Source: Asterochloris sp. CNOR1 | Taxonomy: Eukaryota; Chlorophyta; Trebouxiophyceae; Trebouxiales; Trebouxiaceae | Assembly: GCA_963969365.1 (NCBI GenBank) | Contig: OZ017754.1 | Span: 1,860,001-1,924,000 of the forward strand | Length of the DNA stretch: 64,000 bases | Reading direction: 5' to 3' | Part shown: piece after piece, positions 1-12,100 of the stretch | Layout: every line of letters begins with the position of its first letter | Position numbering within the stretch: position 1 is the stretch's first letter | Notes under the pieces: generated by a model | What the model saw: only the letters and a program-made list of their open reading frames with translations | Told to the model about the DNA's origin: nothing | Database searches by the model: none | Made by a program: the position numbers and the translations under genes

Positions 1-1515
1 AATGGCCCAGCAGGCTGTCCATTGCACGCAGGTGGACCTAAGCACCCACTGCTCTCACCTGGGGCCTCAGGCTCCAGAACATGTATGAATGCCATGGCAG
101 GCACAAAGATCCTGGACAACAAATCCCACAAAGCGCAGCAGGCCCTGCCTATCTTGGCTGCCTCACGCTGTTCAAACCTTTGCAACAGCCAGTGCTAGCC
201 CATTTGGTGGCCCACAGCATCCACCAGCCTTCTGACAGGAAACTGCTATGAATCTGCCAGGTGCCAAATGTTGACTTGACACCACAAACATGGTGCTGCT
301 CCTTCAGAAATGAATTCCAATGTCCCACTAGGAAGGCCCACCCAACACATTGAGGGACAAATCTGGGAAGGATGCGCGGGGAGGCTCACTGCACCTGACG
401 CCAGCTAGAGCCCCCATTGGCTGCATGGCCCTGAGTATGATGATGGCAGGGGCACCACCATGTCAGCGGCAACACAGCCTACTAACCAGTATCAGTCTCA
501 ATTGAGCTGGCATTGCAGAACACAATCATGGCTCAACATGGCTAACAGGCTAGGCACCAGCCCTGCCAACAGGTTGCTGGTGCATGTGGCACCGTCCTTG
601 TGACCTTGCAGGAAGCCCTTCACCCTGTAAAGCTTGCGCCCGAGGGGCTCCTCTGAGTGATCATCCCCATCGGCTGCACTCCTGCCTGTCATTCATGGCC
701 GCTGTTCGTGTGGGTCCTTGGACAGGCTGCCACTCAGGCCACAGCAGGTGCTGCTGCTGTCCCTCAGTGCCTCTGTGCTGGCTTCTCAAGCTGCAATCTG
801 CAGCTTGGTATGTTGGTCCATCATGGCTGCAGTGCTGTATTAGGGCCAGAACCACAGCTCGATGGAGCAGATCAACAGGAATGACAGGACTGCAAACGCC
901 CTGGATGGAATTGCTGGGCCCATCTTCAATCCGGAATCTACTGGGCCCTTCTGCATACAATTGAGTGCATGCCAGTTGACTTGCAATTGCAGATAGAAGG
1001 AGAAAAAAAGGCAAACTCCCTGGAGCCACTGAATTGGCAGGCCTGCACCTGATTGTCTGCTGTTGAGGACGCTGTGCCGTGCCTGCCTGGCACATCGATC
1101 ACCTGCAAGCCCCCATCGTACATTGGCACGGGGAGAAGTCCACGTACAGCGAGAGGTCAGTCTCCTGGACTGCATTGGGCATCATCACGGTGTGCAGGGA
1201 AGGTCTGCCAGATGTATCACTGAGCCACCATGTGAGGATCTTTCCCTGACAGCATGCATCAGCAGAGTGTCGCTCCCTGTCTCCACAGCGCATTCTGCTA
1301 CGCGTGTGCATCGCTCTGTTCCCAACCACCTGCAGGGGCAGGCACAGGAAGAGGAAGGCCAGGCCACCAGCCCGTGCCCCAGCAGCTGTCAGCTGGCAAG
1401 CTCTGCCAGCAAGCTGAGTCCCGGGCGCTCCCTAGCGATCGGCAGTGGGGCCCCAGTTGCCAAGGACTGCTGGTCCCATGAGGATACGCCGCAGTCCAAG
1501 GCTGACCACCCCTTG
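1..1515. other. Left flank with no supported gene; 5' part of the RRM gene region
   Basis: I see no recognisable protein domain here on either strand. From about 1330 the plus strand is open in the frame of the RRM gene and Gln-rich, with a possible acceptor just before 1336. The 5' UTR, or an upstream coding exon of that gene, may therefore lie in this stretch. The reading frame upstream of 1516 has no ATG of its own back to about 1063. Confidence 0.4.
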
Positions 1516-4500
1516 ATGCATGCTGAGTATGCCGGCGCACCACAGGGCCCGCTGCAGCACCAGCAGCGTCAGCAGGAGGCAGGGTGGGGCGCCTTTGGAG
1601 CCCTCCAGGAGCACCACCCCCAGCAAGAGCTGCACCACCAACAGGCACATGCTCTTGCGGATTCGCCTTTCCAGGGGGGGCAGGAAGGCTGGAACAGCAT
1701 GTCTGGGCTGGCAGGCGCCGAGCTGCAAGCAGTCGCCCACCATGGCTTTGACCAGGGGCACATGGACCAGACCCAGCACCCGCTGGTCATGCAACCACCC
1801 CACAACCAGCAGGCGCAACAGTACCACATGCTGGAGTCTGGGGTTCCCCTGCACCAGCAGCAGGGAGGGGGAGACATAGCCACATCAGCCATGCCAGATG
1901 CAGACGTCGAGACCCGAAAGCTTGTGGTGCTGGGCCTGCCCTGGGAGACGGAGAAAGAGACCCTGCACCAGTACTTTGCCCAGTTTGGCCCCGTGCAGGT
2001 AGGCTTGTCAAAGTCTGCATGTCAAAAGCTTGGTCCCCCAGAATGGTTGTCTGCCTGCAGTGCATGTGCGACAATATGCATGCAAGTCTGTGCTGGCTGC
2101 AAAAGGTGTTATTGCTCCCCTGCACCCTGCCATGCTGTTGTGGTACAGACAGATGGTAGGGAACGATGTGCACAGTTGCCCACCTTGTCATCTGTGCTGG
2201 CACGGGTTCTTGTTCGGGTCTGGGACCTCTAGTAAGAGGGCACAGTGCCTACGACAGTGTGTCCCTGCCTGCAGGAGTCTGTCATTATGAAGGACCGCTT
2301 CACTGGCAAGTCCAGAGGGTTTGGATTTGTCACATACGTCCACCAGGCTGACGCCCAGAACACAGCCGCACTGGAGCACCAGATTGATGGCCGACGGTGA
2401 GCACTGCTGATTACACTTTCAGTTGGTCTTCTGCAGCCAGCCTCTCTTTGAGCCACAGCAAGCTGACCTGACTTCTGTATGGCAGGGCAGTACCGGTAGC
2501 CCCTGCTGCAGAAGCCAGCGCATCGTGAGACGGTGCAGCAAGCAGATGCTGTGCTGTGGGGCCCACCCAGGCATCTGTGCCTTGGGACTGCAGGCCCGTG
2601 CAACAATGCAGCTCCATGCTCTGTGGGCTCTGCCAACACCATAATATGCAGGCAGCTGAGTCTGCTGGCAGCCTGTCATCATGCCACCTCACTGCAAGAT
2701 GCTGCTCATTCCACCTCAGTACTGTGGCTGCCGGTGTTGCCTTCAGGACCCAACATGTCCACAGCCACCTGGATGCAGCTGTGTAGCTAGTTGTGCCACT
2801 GCCCTGGCAGCGCAGTAATAACTACAGGCAGACCCACATTTTAAGGGTAGCGCTGCTGCTATGCAGGTGTGAGGCAAGGCCCTGCCGCGCAGCAGCAATG
2901 CCTTTTGTTGATGAAGCCGCCCGGCAGCTGCCTGATCAGGAGCCTTTGCGCGCCATGCTGCAGGTGTGAGGCAAAGGTGGCCCTGCCCCGTGGCGGGACC
3001 CACCCCAACCGCACGACGCGCATCTTTGTGGCTCGTATCCCCCCAACAGTGCAGGACGCCCAGTTCCGCAGCTACTTTGAGCAGTTTGGGCGGGTGCAGG
3101 ACGCCTACATGCCCAAGGATGCTTTTAAGCAGGCGCACCGGGGCATTGGATTTGTCACCTATGCAACGGCTGAGCCTGTAGAGCAGGTGGGCTTGCCTGT
3201 CGGCATGCTTGCGGAGGAGGGTTACTGCAGAGTGAAGGAACATTGAGTGCCTTTGCGCAGGCGCACCGGGGTGTTGGGTTTGTCACCAAAGCCACTGCAG
3301 AGCCTGTGAAGCAGATGGGTTGCCTGTCTGGGTGCTTGATGGCTGTAGACTGAGAATGCAGGGACGCCTCACAAGCATATGATGATTGTGTCATCCACAG
3401 TGGGCCCAATGAACCCCATGGAGCAAGCGGGCTTATCCTTCTTTAGGAGGACATAGCATCAGCACATTGTCCATGGCATCCCCAAGATCATTGCAGGGCA
3501 GCAGATGAAGCTTAGCACAGGGGCTGACGCCTTCAACAATGTACGAACATGCAGCAACATTGCCCACTCCAGCAGCAGTCTGCAAATCCTCAGCATCTTG
3601 GGTTCAAGATGGTTTGTTGCAGTTGTGTACCCCATACTCATGCATGCAGACAGATGCTTGCGGGCCAGTTGTTGCAGGGTATGGCCACAGCCCAGGGCCT
3701 GCATCTGCCTGCAGCCTGACACCTTTGTTCTGCCCAGATGTAGTGGGCTCTCAAGCTCTGTTCCTGCAGGTGATGTCCACGGCCCACAGTCTCCATGGCC
3801 AGGAGCTGGCAGTGGATCGTGCCACCCCTAAGGAGAAGGCTACCCTGCCTCCCAGCCACAGCAGCAACAGGCTCAGCCAGCAGCTGGCCAGCGCGTTCTC
3901 CCCTCCTCATAGCTCAGGTCAGCTGCCGAGGCCTGCAGCTGCATGTGTGCAGGTTGCGACTCCCGCACAGCTCAGGTCACTTGCCCTTGCCTGCACCTGC
4001 ATGTGTGGGGTGCGAGCTCCTATCCTTTGTGCACAGTGTCAGAACAGCAGTTGAGCTCTCAGGGCTTCAGACCTACGTCTTAGGTGAGCATGCCCCCCTG
4101 CACCTGCATGTGTGCACGGGTGTGAGCCCCCATACTGATCCCTACACAAAGTTGACACAGCTGTTCAGCCTTCAGGGCCTCAAATCCCACAGCTCGGAGT
4201 GCTTGTGCAGGGCACTGGCCCAGATACGCTCTTGCCTGCCCCGGCAAAGGACATTGTCACTGCATACATGAGGCCTGCCCGCCCAGTATGCTGATGAAGG
4301 GGCCTGCTCAGGACACCACTGCCATGAAAAGGGGCGGCCACTTGAATGAGGTGCACTGAGTGCCAGCATCACAGAGGCTGCATATGCTGCTGCAGGCAAC
4401 AGTCACCAGATGTCACCCACCACACTTGCAGCCTACGCTGCAGCATATGACAGTTTGAGCAGCGCGGGCCTTGGGGGGCCTGGGGCTGGTCGAGGCTTAG

Positions 4501-7500
4501 ACCCCCGGCGGGGCAGCCAGAGCCCCACACTGAGCAGCACAACAGGGTACAGCAGGTCGGTGGCCTGCCTCTTTCAGGTTGCATGCAAGCCTTCACGGGG
4601 CTGGCCTTCAATGGCAGCGGCAGGTGCTTCCGAGCTGTGTTCGCTCCTTCCGGACTGGCGCAGTGCCGAGTCTGCCTGCCTTGCTGCCGCATGTGCATGC
4701 AGGTTGATAGCTTCCTGGCAGGTCTATGGTGTTGCAAATCCACTGCAGCTGCTTAGGCTATGAGCATGACGCCGCCCCTACAGCAGGCTGAGGGGTCTTG
4801 CTGAAGTGTGCTGTTTACTCTGCTGCAGTGGTGGTGGTGGTGTGGGGGGTGCCCCAGCGGGCCTGCAGAACTTGGCTCTGCAGGATGCGCTGCAGCAGGC
4901 GCTGGCCATGCAGGGGCACACCGACCCCAGCGTGCTGCTCAGTCTGCAGGGCCTGGCAGGGCTGGACATGCAGACCAACGGCAAGGTGCTGGAGGTGCAG
5001 GCTGGGCTGCTCTCAGCTGCTGGCAGCCTTGCTTGATGCTTGCCCGGCTCCATCAGCCTCTTTCTCAGAGGGCGCACTGAGTGCTGGCTCTGCGGCACAT
5101 CTGCGTCACAGGACAGCCAAGCTTAGCAGCGGGCAAATCTCAAAAGTGGGCAGCTGACATATCTGCGCTTGAGTTAGCCCAAACAAGAGAGGAAAGCCAC
5201 ATCCTTGTGCAGGCGCTGCAGAGCCTGTCCACCTTCCCAGGGCCTCAGCCAAATGTGGGCATGGGCATGCCCCACATGAGCCAGCAGCAGGGCATGCGCC
5301 AGACTCTGCAGGGCTTTGGAGAGCCTGCCTTCCCCCGACCCAGCAGTCCTTCCGGTGACCCTGCTGCACCTGCCTGCTGGCAACCCGCCAGACAGAAGGG
5401 CAGAGATCTGTTTTGCAGCTCTGCACTTCTTCAGGGGTTGTCACTGTCGCCTACTGAAGGTCTTGTCCTCTCCCACCGACAGGGGTCCTGATCTATAGGC
5501 TCCACAAGCCTGCAATGCACCCTCAAGCTTGCTGTTGCATATGTCTGCTGCCATTCTTGAGCGACATGTCATGGGCACATCTGCATGGCTCACAAGCGCC
5601 TTTCACTTATGGCTGTTGTGGGGGGACTGTTGATGTTGTATGTGCGGAGTTTGCATAGGCTCTGCTATAATATGAAGATGCCTGCCACAGAGCCCATATC
5701 CCCTGCAGGCCTCCTGGGACGCCAGTACAGCGGGGGCATGGGCAGCAGAGGGAGCATTCGGGATAGAGCATCCCTGGGAGGTGAGGCGTGCCTGCGCTCA
5801 GCTGGCCTGAAGGCAAGCTACAGAGCCTGCTGTGCATACAGGAAGGTGCTGCGCTCGTGCATGTCGTGCCTGTAAGTCTGCTGCCAGAAAACCCACACCA
5901 AGCTTTCATGGCAGCTATGTGGCATACCCTGTCACATTGGCCTGTCACCAATATCCTGAGATTCCAGGAATGCCTCTTTCTCTTGTTCAAAAGCACCTTG
6001 CTGCTGATGCAGGGAGCAGCAGCGAGCTCATGTCGGGCGTGCAGGGCAGCCCCCGTGCCAGCATGCTGCTCAATCAGCTGGCACGTGGGGAGCTGAACAG
6101 CTCCCTCAGCACCATTGGGGAGCACAGCGTGGCAGGGGCAACCAGCATATCCCAGGCTGGCGGCAGCGCAGCAGGCAGCGTCTCCGGTGAGGGGTCACCT
6201 GCTGTCGACAATTTGGCCTGCATGGTGGCTTGGCAGAGCGTGCCGCCTGCACTGCTATGTCCCACCAGGGGTGGGTGAGGGTGCGGGATTGCTTGCTGAT
6301 GTCTCTGCTCATCAGGTGCTCTGTTCACCAGGAGCTATGCTGCCTTGTGGATCTGCAGAGTCCTCAATGGATGTGTGAAGAGGAGAGCCTGCCATGCCCA
6401 TGCCCATGTTCTGTCTTCATGTGCAGGCCTCCGCTGTTTGTTAACAGGGTCCGCCCTTCAGGACCGCTGTCAACAGCTGTAACACCAACTTGTTGTCTCT
6501 GTGTGCAGGGCCTGCAGATGCGCAGGCGGGGCCTCGCATCTTTGTGGGCAAGCTGAACAAGGACACCACTGAGGCTGACGTGCGCGACCATTTCACCCGC
6601 TTTGGGTGAGCTGCTGGCCAGGCTGTGGGCTATGCCAGCCCTCTCTTTTGGTCCACCCCCGGTTGCCTTGGCCGGCAACCATTTGGTGCGACTGGCTGCC
6701 AATTCAGCTTGAAATTTGCTGCAGCCTTCAGCAGCTCCTGGACTTAAGGCAGAGCAGATCTGCACCAGGAGCTACCTGCACAGACTAGCTACCTCAGCTG
6801 CACCTGGCCCACTCTCTTCACTGGCCAGTACTCAGCTGCATATCCCCCGCTTCACTGCCAGGGTGGTTTCGCACATGTCTTGCATACACTGGCTGGCACC
6901 CTATATGCACCTGCGCTGCCTTTGCTGAGCTATCTGCACTGGCCAGCGCTGACTGTGCCCCTGCCAGGTTGCTGCACATGCCAGAAGTAGAAGGCCGCAC
7001 TATCCTGTCTGCCAACCTGCACATAGTTCGGCCAGGAACTCAGCTGCGTCTTGAGCCCCCTTATCGGCAGCCACAAACTACAAAGGAGTGGCCCCTGCCT
7101 GGCGCTGCTCACCTAGGAGCAGAGCTTCTCATCAAGCAGCCAGCTCAAGCTGCGCACCACTGACAGCCATTTGTCACCATCACTGACCGGCCCCTGCAGG
7201 TATGTGATGGACGTGTACATGCCCCGGGACAAGCTGAACCGCTCTGAGCATCGCGGCTTCGGATTTGTCACCTTTGAGACAGAGGCAGCCCTGCAGCGGG
7301 TGCGGTCCCAGGCTCCTCATCAGATCAAGTGAGTATATCCTCATCGTACTGACCTGTGACAAGAATGGCTGACCGCGTCTCTCAGGTGACCAGGGGGCGC
7401 CCCAGGCTTCTGATCAGATTTCAGCATTAACCCACTACAGTGCTTCAAAATGTTATATATGGGGTGCTTGCCCTTGATACCTCTTTTAGTAGTTGCTCAG

Positions 7501-8145
7501 CGCAATGAGTGTGGTGCAATGCTCCGTTGCTGCCAGCCTCTCGTCTTTCGCCTCTGGGTGAGAAAGGTGTTCTGGGTGTGCAAGGCATGCAGACACTACG
7601 GCCTGTGATGGCCGCAGCCTGCCCACAACTACCCCCCTGCTGTGTCCCCTGCAGGGGTCCTGTGATGGACGTCAACACAGCTAAGCCCTGCAAGGAGCTC
7701 AAGCCCCTGCACCTCCTCATGCATCCTCATTTGTTTTTTGCTATCTGCAGGGTCTCTGGTGTGGATGATAGTGCAGCTGAGCCCCGCAAGGAGCTCAGGC
7801 CTCTGCGCGTTCTATGCGTGTTAGCATACTCTGGCACAGATCTCATCACTCATGTGGCCCGTCTTCAGGGGCTCTGTGGTGGCTTGCTGCAGGGACGTGA
7901 TGCGGTATGCTGTTATGCCCCTGACAACCCTTTCTTGTCCCTGTAGGGGGTCTGTGGTGGCCATCGATGCGGCCGAGCCCCGCAAAGAGATTGAGCCTCT
8001 ACATTTCCCTGACGAAGAGGTGTCTGGCATGCTGTGCCACAGCCACCTCTCAGACATGGCCCGTTTTGCCCTGCACGGGGACGAGCTGGGCCCCTCACGG
8101 CACCACCCCTTTGACCGGCAGCGCTACAACTACAGACCCTACTGA
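1516..8145 (+). CDS. Three-RRM RNA-binding protein (hnRNP/Musashi-like, plant type)
   Basis: Likely binds single-stranded RNA in mRNA processing or translation. Twelve exons join in phase: 1516-1998, 2275-2396, 2964-3186, 3770-3917, 4396-4555, 4829-4985, 5213-5354, 5709-5780, 5968-6186, 6509-6605, 7200-7328 and 7947-8145, giving 716 residues. The N-terminus is Gln/His-rich. RRM1 (about 134-212) has RNP2 KLVVLGLP and RNP1 KSRGFGFVTY; RRM2 (about 220-298) has RIFVARIP and HRGIGFVTY; RRM3 (about 585-665) has RIFVGKLN and HRGFGFVTF. A Gly/Ser/Gln-rich linker of nearly 290 residues separates RRM2 from RRM3. From memory, the RRM1-RRM2 arrangement resembles Arabidopsis At4g36960; that comparison is recall, not a search. 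The start is the first in-frame ATG; an upstream exon could exist. Introns after exons 3 and 4 and before exon 12 carry decayed copies of exon edges. Confidence 0.85.
3251..3343 (+). repeat. Exon echo: decayed copy of the 3' edge of the RRM2 exon
   Basis: This intron segment repeats about 3120-3215, including the gene's HRGIGFVTY-coding bases (here reading as HRGVGFVT) and the donor region. The donor itself is lost: the copy reads AGCAGATGGG where the exon has AGCAGGTGGG. Confidence 0.85.
3912..4151 (+). repeat. Three degenerate tandem copies of an exon edge plus donor
   Basis: The first copy (3912-3970) contains the real exon end and donor at 3917/3918. The second (3971-4036) and third (about 4081-4151) repeat the CTCAGGTCA and CTGCATGTGTG segments with substitutions and small indels, so the intron after the fourth exon looks built from duplicated junction sequence. 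Confidence 0.7.
7641..7900 (+). repeat. Three exon echoes upstream of the last exon of the RRM gene
   Basis: Copies at 7641-7728, 7741-7815 and 7861-7900 resemble the acceptor and first 70 bases of the true last exon at 7947. The first two keep a CAG acceptor and stay open in the same phase, encoding variants such as AKPCKELKPLHL and AAEPRKELRPLR against AAEPRKEIEPLHF in the real exon. The first two share one continuous open frame that runs to the stop made by the TAG of the real acceptor. Confidence 0.85.
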
Positions 8146-9136
8146 GGCTTCATAGACCCAACTGAGGGAGTGGCGCATAACAGATCCCGCTCTGTGCCAA
8201 CCTACAAGGAGGCCCAACCACCTTGTGCCAATACAGAGGGGCAGACAGACCACTGTGCCACCACAGCCTGCCAAACTCACTCAAGCCAGAGCCTATCTGC
8301 ACATGACGTCCAGGAACCTTCCCCTACCCAGGGCTGTGCACTGGAGAGGCAGCACCAGCTCCAGCCTGCTGCAGCCCTGCTGTCCAAAGCAGTCGATCCC
8401 ACAGCAGCTGAACCATTGTGTGAGCGCAGGAGGGGCCCAGCAGCACCCAGTCAGTTGCGCAGAGCACGCCTTTGTGCGTCCGTGCCTGCAGTGCATGCTG
8501 CCTTGTACCTAGGAGAGTCTGAGTTGCCCCTGGCAGCGCTTTTCTCAAGTCCCAGAAAAGGTCTGCGCAAGCGGTCCACCCGAGTGCCAAGCTGCACATT
8601 TGCGTTGCTTTTGTACACTAGGTTGCCCACGTCCAAGCCTGATAATTGGCAGGCAGCCTGTCAGCGCGTTTCATTTGAGTGTGCGTTCCATTGCGTGTGT
8701 TGTCCAGTGACCAGCACCCATGTCGTGTGTTTTACTGCTTGCCCCAGCAATTGCCATCTTTCGTTTCAGTGCATTGCAACAAGCTTGGTTCAGCACTAGC
8801 GCCTGCCTGGCATGCACGTTTTGATACCCAGCACCCCTTGTATTACAGTGTCTAGGAGAGGACCTTCTTGCCAGCTAGGTGTGTGTCCGCAACTCAAATC
8901 CTCAAGCATTCTTTGCCAGGAGCGTCCGCAAGGGAGCAGCCACGCTCCTTGCGCATTAGACTTTGTTCATAAAGTTGAAAAGCTTTGTGAGGTTTGCCAA
9001 TGCAAGCCGGAGTGTGTAAGACCACTGAGTTGAGCTGAACATGATCACAGAGATCAGGCAGGGGCCCTGCAATATAACGTGTTGCAGTGCCTAGAGCCTG
9101 CTTCTCGTTCAAAGGAAGGGGAGTCATGCTGGATGC
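8146..9136. other. Convergent intergenic region (3' flanks)
   Basis: Tail-to-tail gap between the RRM gene and the oxidoreductase gene. I see no coding signal. A TGTAA pentamer, the usual chlorophyte polyadenylation signal, lies at 9015-9019 on the plus strand, and its reverse complement TTACA near 8841 could serve the minus-strand gene. Confidence 0.5.
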
Positions 9137-12100
9137 CTATATGTCAAGGTAGATGCCCATGCCCAATTGCTTTGCATCAGACTCAACCTGGAAGGGGCTT
9201 TTATTAACGTCAAAACGAATACAGCCTCTTGAGGACTCTGTGAGAAGGGCCATCCTGTCGGGTATTGCTTCAGGCTGCTCTGGGAACCACACACCTGGCT
9301 GGCAGTTGCCAGAAAGCATGGCTCTGGCGAAGGCTGCAGTGCAAACCCTGCAGCAGATGGTCCCGTGGTTCTTGTTCTAGGCAAAGCTCACATTACAAAA
9401 ACAGGGCTCGCGCTGGCTCACCCTACACTGTCTGACAGCCGTTTGTGAATGAAGACGCCAACAGCTGTGCTGCCGTCTTCAAGGGCTACATCAATTCTCA
9501 TGCCAACCTGCACACACCACATGCCAGAGGCTCAGGCAACTTCAACTGCAGCAGCCCAGAACAGGACGGGCCAGGAGCGAGACCTTCTTGCAAGTGCAGC
9601 CCTGACGTCAAAAGGATGGCAGGTGTGATTCTCGCCCAGACCACATTGTGCTGCAGTGCGTGGCTTCAAGTGGCAGTGCTTTGGGGTGATACCTGCAGCA
9701 GCAGCCCCAGACGACGCATGAGGGCAAACCTCTGCAGAATGTCTGATAAGGCCAGCCACACCTTCTCGCCCACGATGGGGTCAATGGCGGTAATGACGCC
9801 GCTGGTGGCCTTGGCAAAGGCGCGTATCTTTGCTCTGTCCTCCAGCAGGCGCTTTGGGGCCAGTCTGGCAGTTGCCACCATGGCCCAGTTCCAGAAATCT
9901 GCAGATCGTGCATTCCAGGGGTGGGTTAACACCTGCAGTGAACCTGATGACGGGGACTGGCAGCCAACTTATTGCTGCTACCCAACAGCTTGGCAGGTGC
10001 CACCATGGCCAGGTCTCTGGTGTCTGTGGCACACGTGATACAGGGGAAAGACTTGGGGGCCAAGTTGAAGTGCATGATTTAAAGGGGCAGGCTTGCGCTG
10101 GCTGACAAGCAGAGGCATTGCAAAGTGAGCTTGGCAGCTACTCTGTGCCGTACCCATGCGTAGCCTCAAGCAGTGACAAAGGGCAGAGGCCCACATCAAG
10201 ATCAGGATGGCCAGCACCTACTGGACTTAAGCCGGTGTATAGGCGTGCTGCATGTAGCAGCACTTGCACGATCCTTGTGCGCAGGGACCTCACTGTCAGC
10301 ACAAACGCTCACTTGGGTCAGTTCCGAACCTGGCGCTGACGTTGGGCACCCTCATGTACTTGTGGGTGGACTCCACCTCTGGCAGGTGGTACAGCCAGAC
10401 AGACTTACGCCCCAAGCCCTTGCCAAAGTCCACAACACGTGGCTGCGTGATCGGCTTAGCCTCCACCTGCAGCGCAACAGCAGGCTTGTGAGGAACAGTC
10501 TGCCGCCTTGCTTTGGCAGGCTGTGTGATGGGCTTGGGCTTCCACGCAGAATGGGAGCAGGGGAAGACCAAGTCCTTCTGAGGGAAGGGCTGCTTTCTGA
10601 CCAGGGGAGATTTGCCTGCTGCCCAAGACGTGCAGGGTGGACGGCTGTCCGGTAATGATGAAAGGGCAAGATGCCAACACAACCCTGTCTATGCCAATGC
10701 GTGGATACAGTGCAACACTGTGCCACTGCCAGGCAGCCAGGCTGCTGCCTGCTTGTCACACATCTGGGATCTTGTGGCAGGACCTTCCTTGCATCCGCTA
10801 GCAGTGCACGGGTCATACACATGCCAACAGAGCAGAGCTGCCAGCACTCAGAGAGCAGCCACAGGCATGCACAATCCCAACAGTGGAAAAGCCTTGCAGG
10901 CACGCCGAACACTGGCACAGCACCACTGGTGATGCACTGGATGTGGGCCCCACCTTTTTGCCGTCAACATAAGCTACCACTGGAGTTCCGGCGAGCAGGA
11001 AGCTGGTTTCCATGATTGTGGGTCCCACGCCGCCTGCAGGAGCGGCATCCCCGCAGTATTGTCATTGCGGTATGGTCCCCAAAATCAGCAGGTTGTTGCT
11101 GGCCTGCACAGCCCGCCGAAGCAGGAGGTGCCCTGTACACGCCTCTGATACCGCTCAGCATCCAGCGAGGCATAACAGCAGGGGAGCAGCGCAAGTTCCC
11201 ACCTGAGGCTCTGCTTCCAGCTTTCTGGCAAACCATGCAGGCACCTGCCAGACATGCAAGCAGATTCACAACCAGCTGTCCCTGTGCAAGCTTGCCAAGT
11301 CGGATGCAGCCAGCAACCGGTTCAGCTGGCAGGGATGCCCAGCTGCCCCATTGCAGCAGGGAAGGCAGGCCTGCATGGAAGCGCTGCAGGGCATCTGCCC
11401 CGACCCACCTGTGCCCGCTGTGTAGTAGTAGTATCTTACAGACTTGGGCTCCACTGACTCACTGCCGTTGCTGGATTGCTGCCCCACCCAGCGCCCTTCG
11501 CTGTCACACTCGCGCCGAGCAGTGGACACCATGTGGGCTGCCATGACGTTGCTGACCCCCGGGTAGATGCCTGCACCAGGAACAGCCTGAAGAACAAGAA
11601 GGTCCGGGCCACCGTACTAGCCTCTGGTGTGGGCTGCATCTGTCTGCCCAGAAACAGCAGCCAGCTGGCTGGTGCATGGCAGCTCAAAGGCTGTCAGTTG
11701 CTGCACACCTACCTTGACAGCGTCTGCCAGAGGGGTGACACCTGCTTACCCAGCAAGAACTTGCTGAGCACATGGCACTGCAAGCTCTGCAGCAGAATTG
11801 TGGCCACAGTGGCCACTGGTGCACCACTGGGACATTCACTGCCTCTGCCCTTATTATGAAACCCCATGAATGAGCAGGCAGGCCTAGTACTGCCTACATG
11901 GTCTTGAACTCAGGGAGCCACCCTCTGCCCCCAGGCAGTGCCCTTTGCTGTAGAAGCCCCCAGGATCCTGCCAGCATACAAATGCAGATACACAGACCAT
12001 TCTCATGGCACATCACTGCCCAGGTGGGCAAGCACCCTGCTCAACTGCACGCACCTGCAGACGTAATGGCTGGCACCCCTGCTGCCTTGGCCTGCTCATG

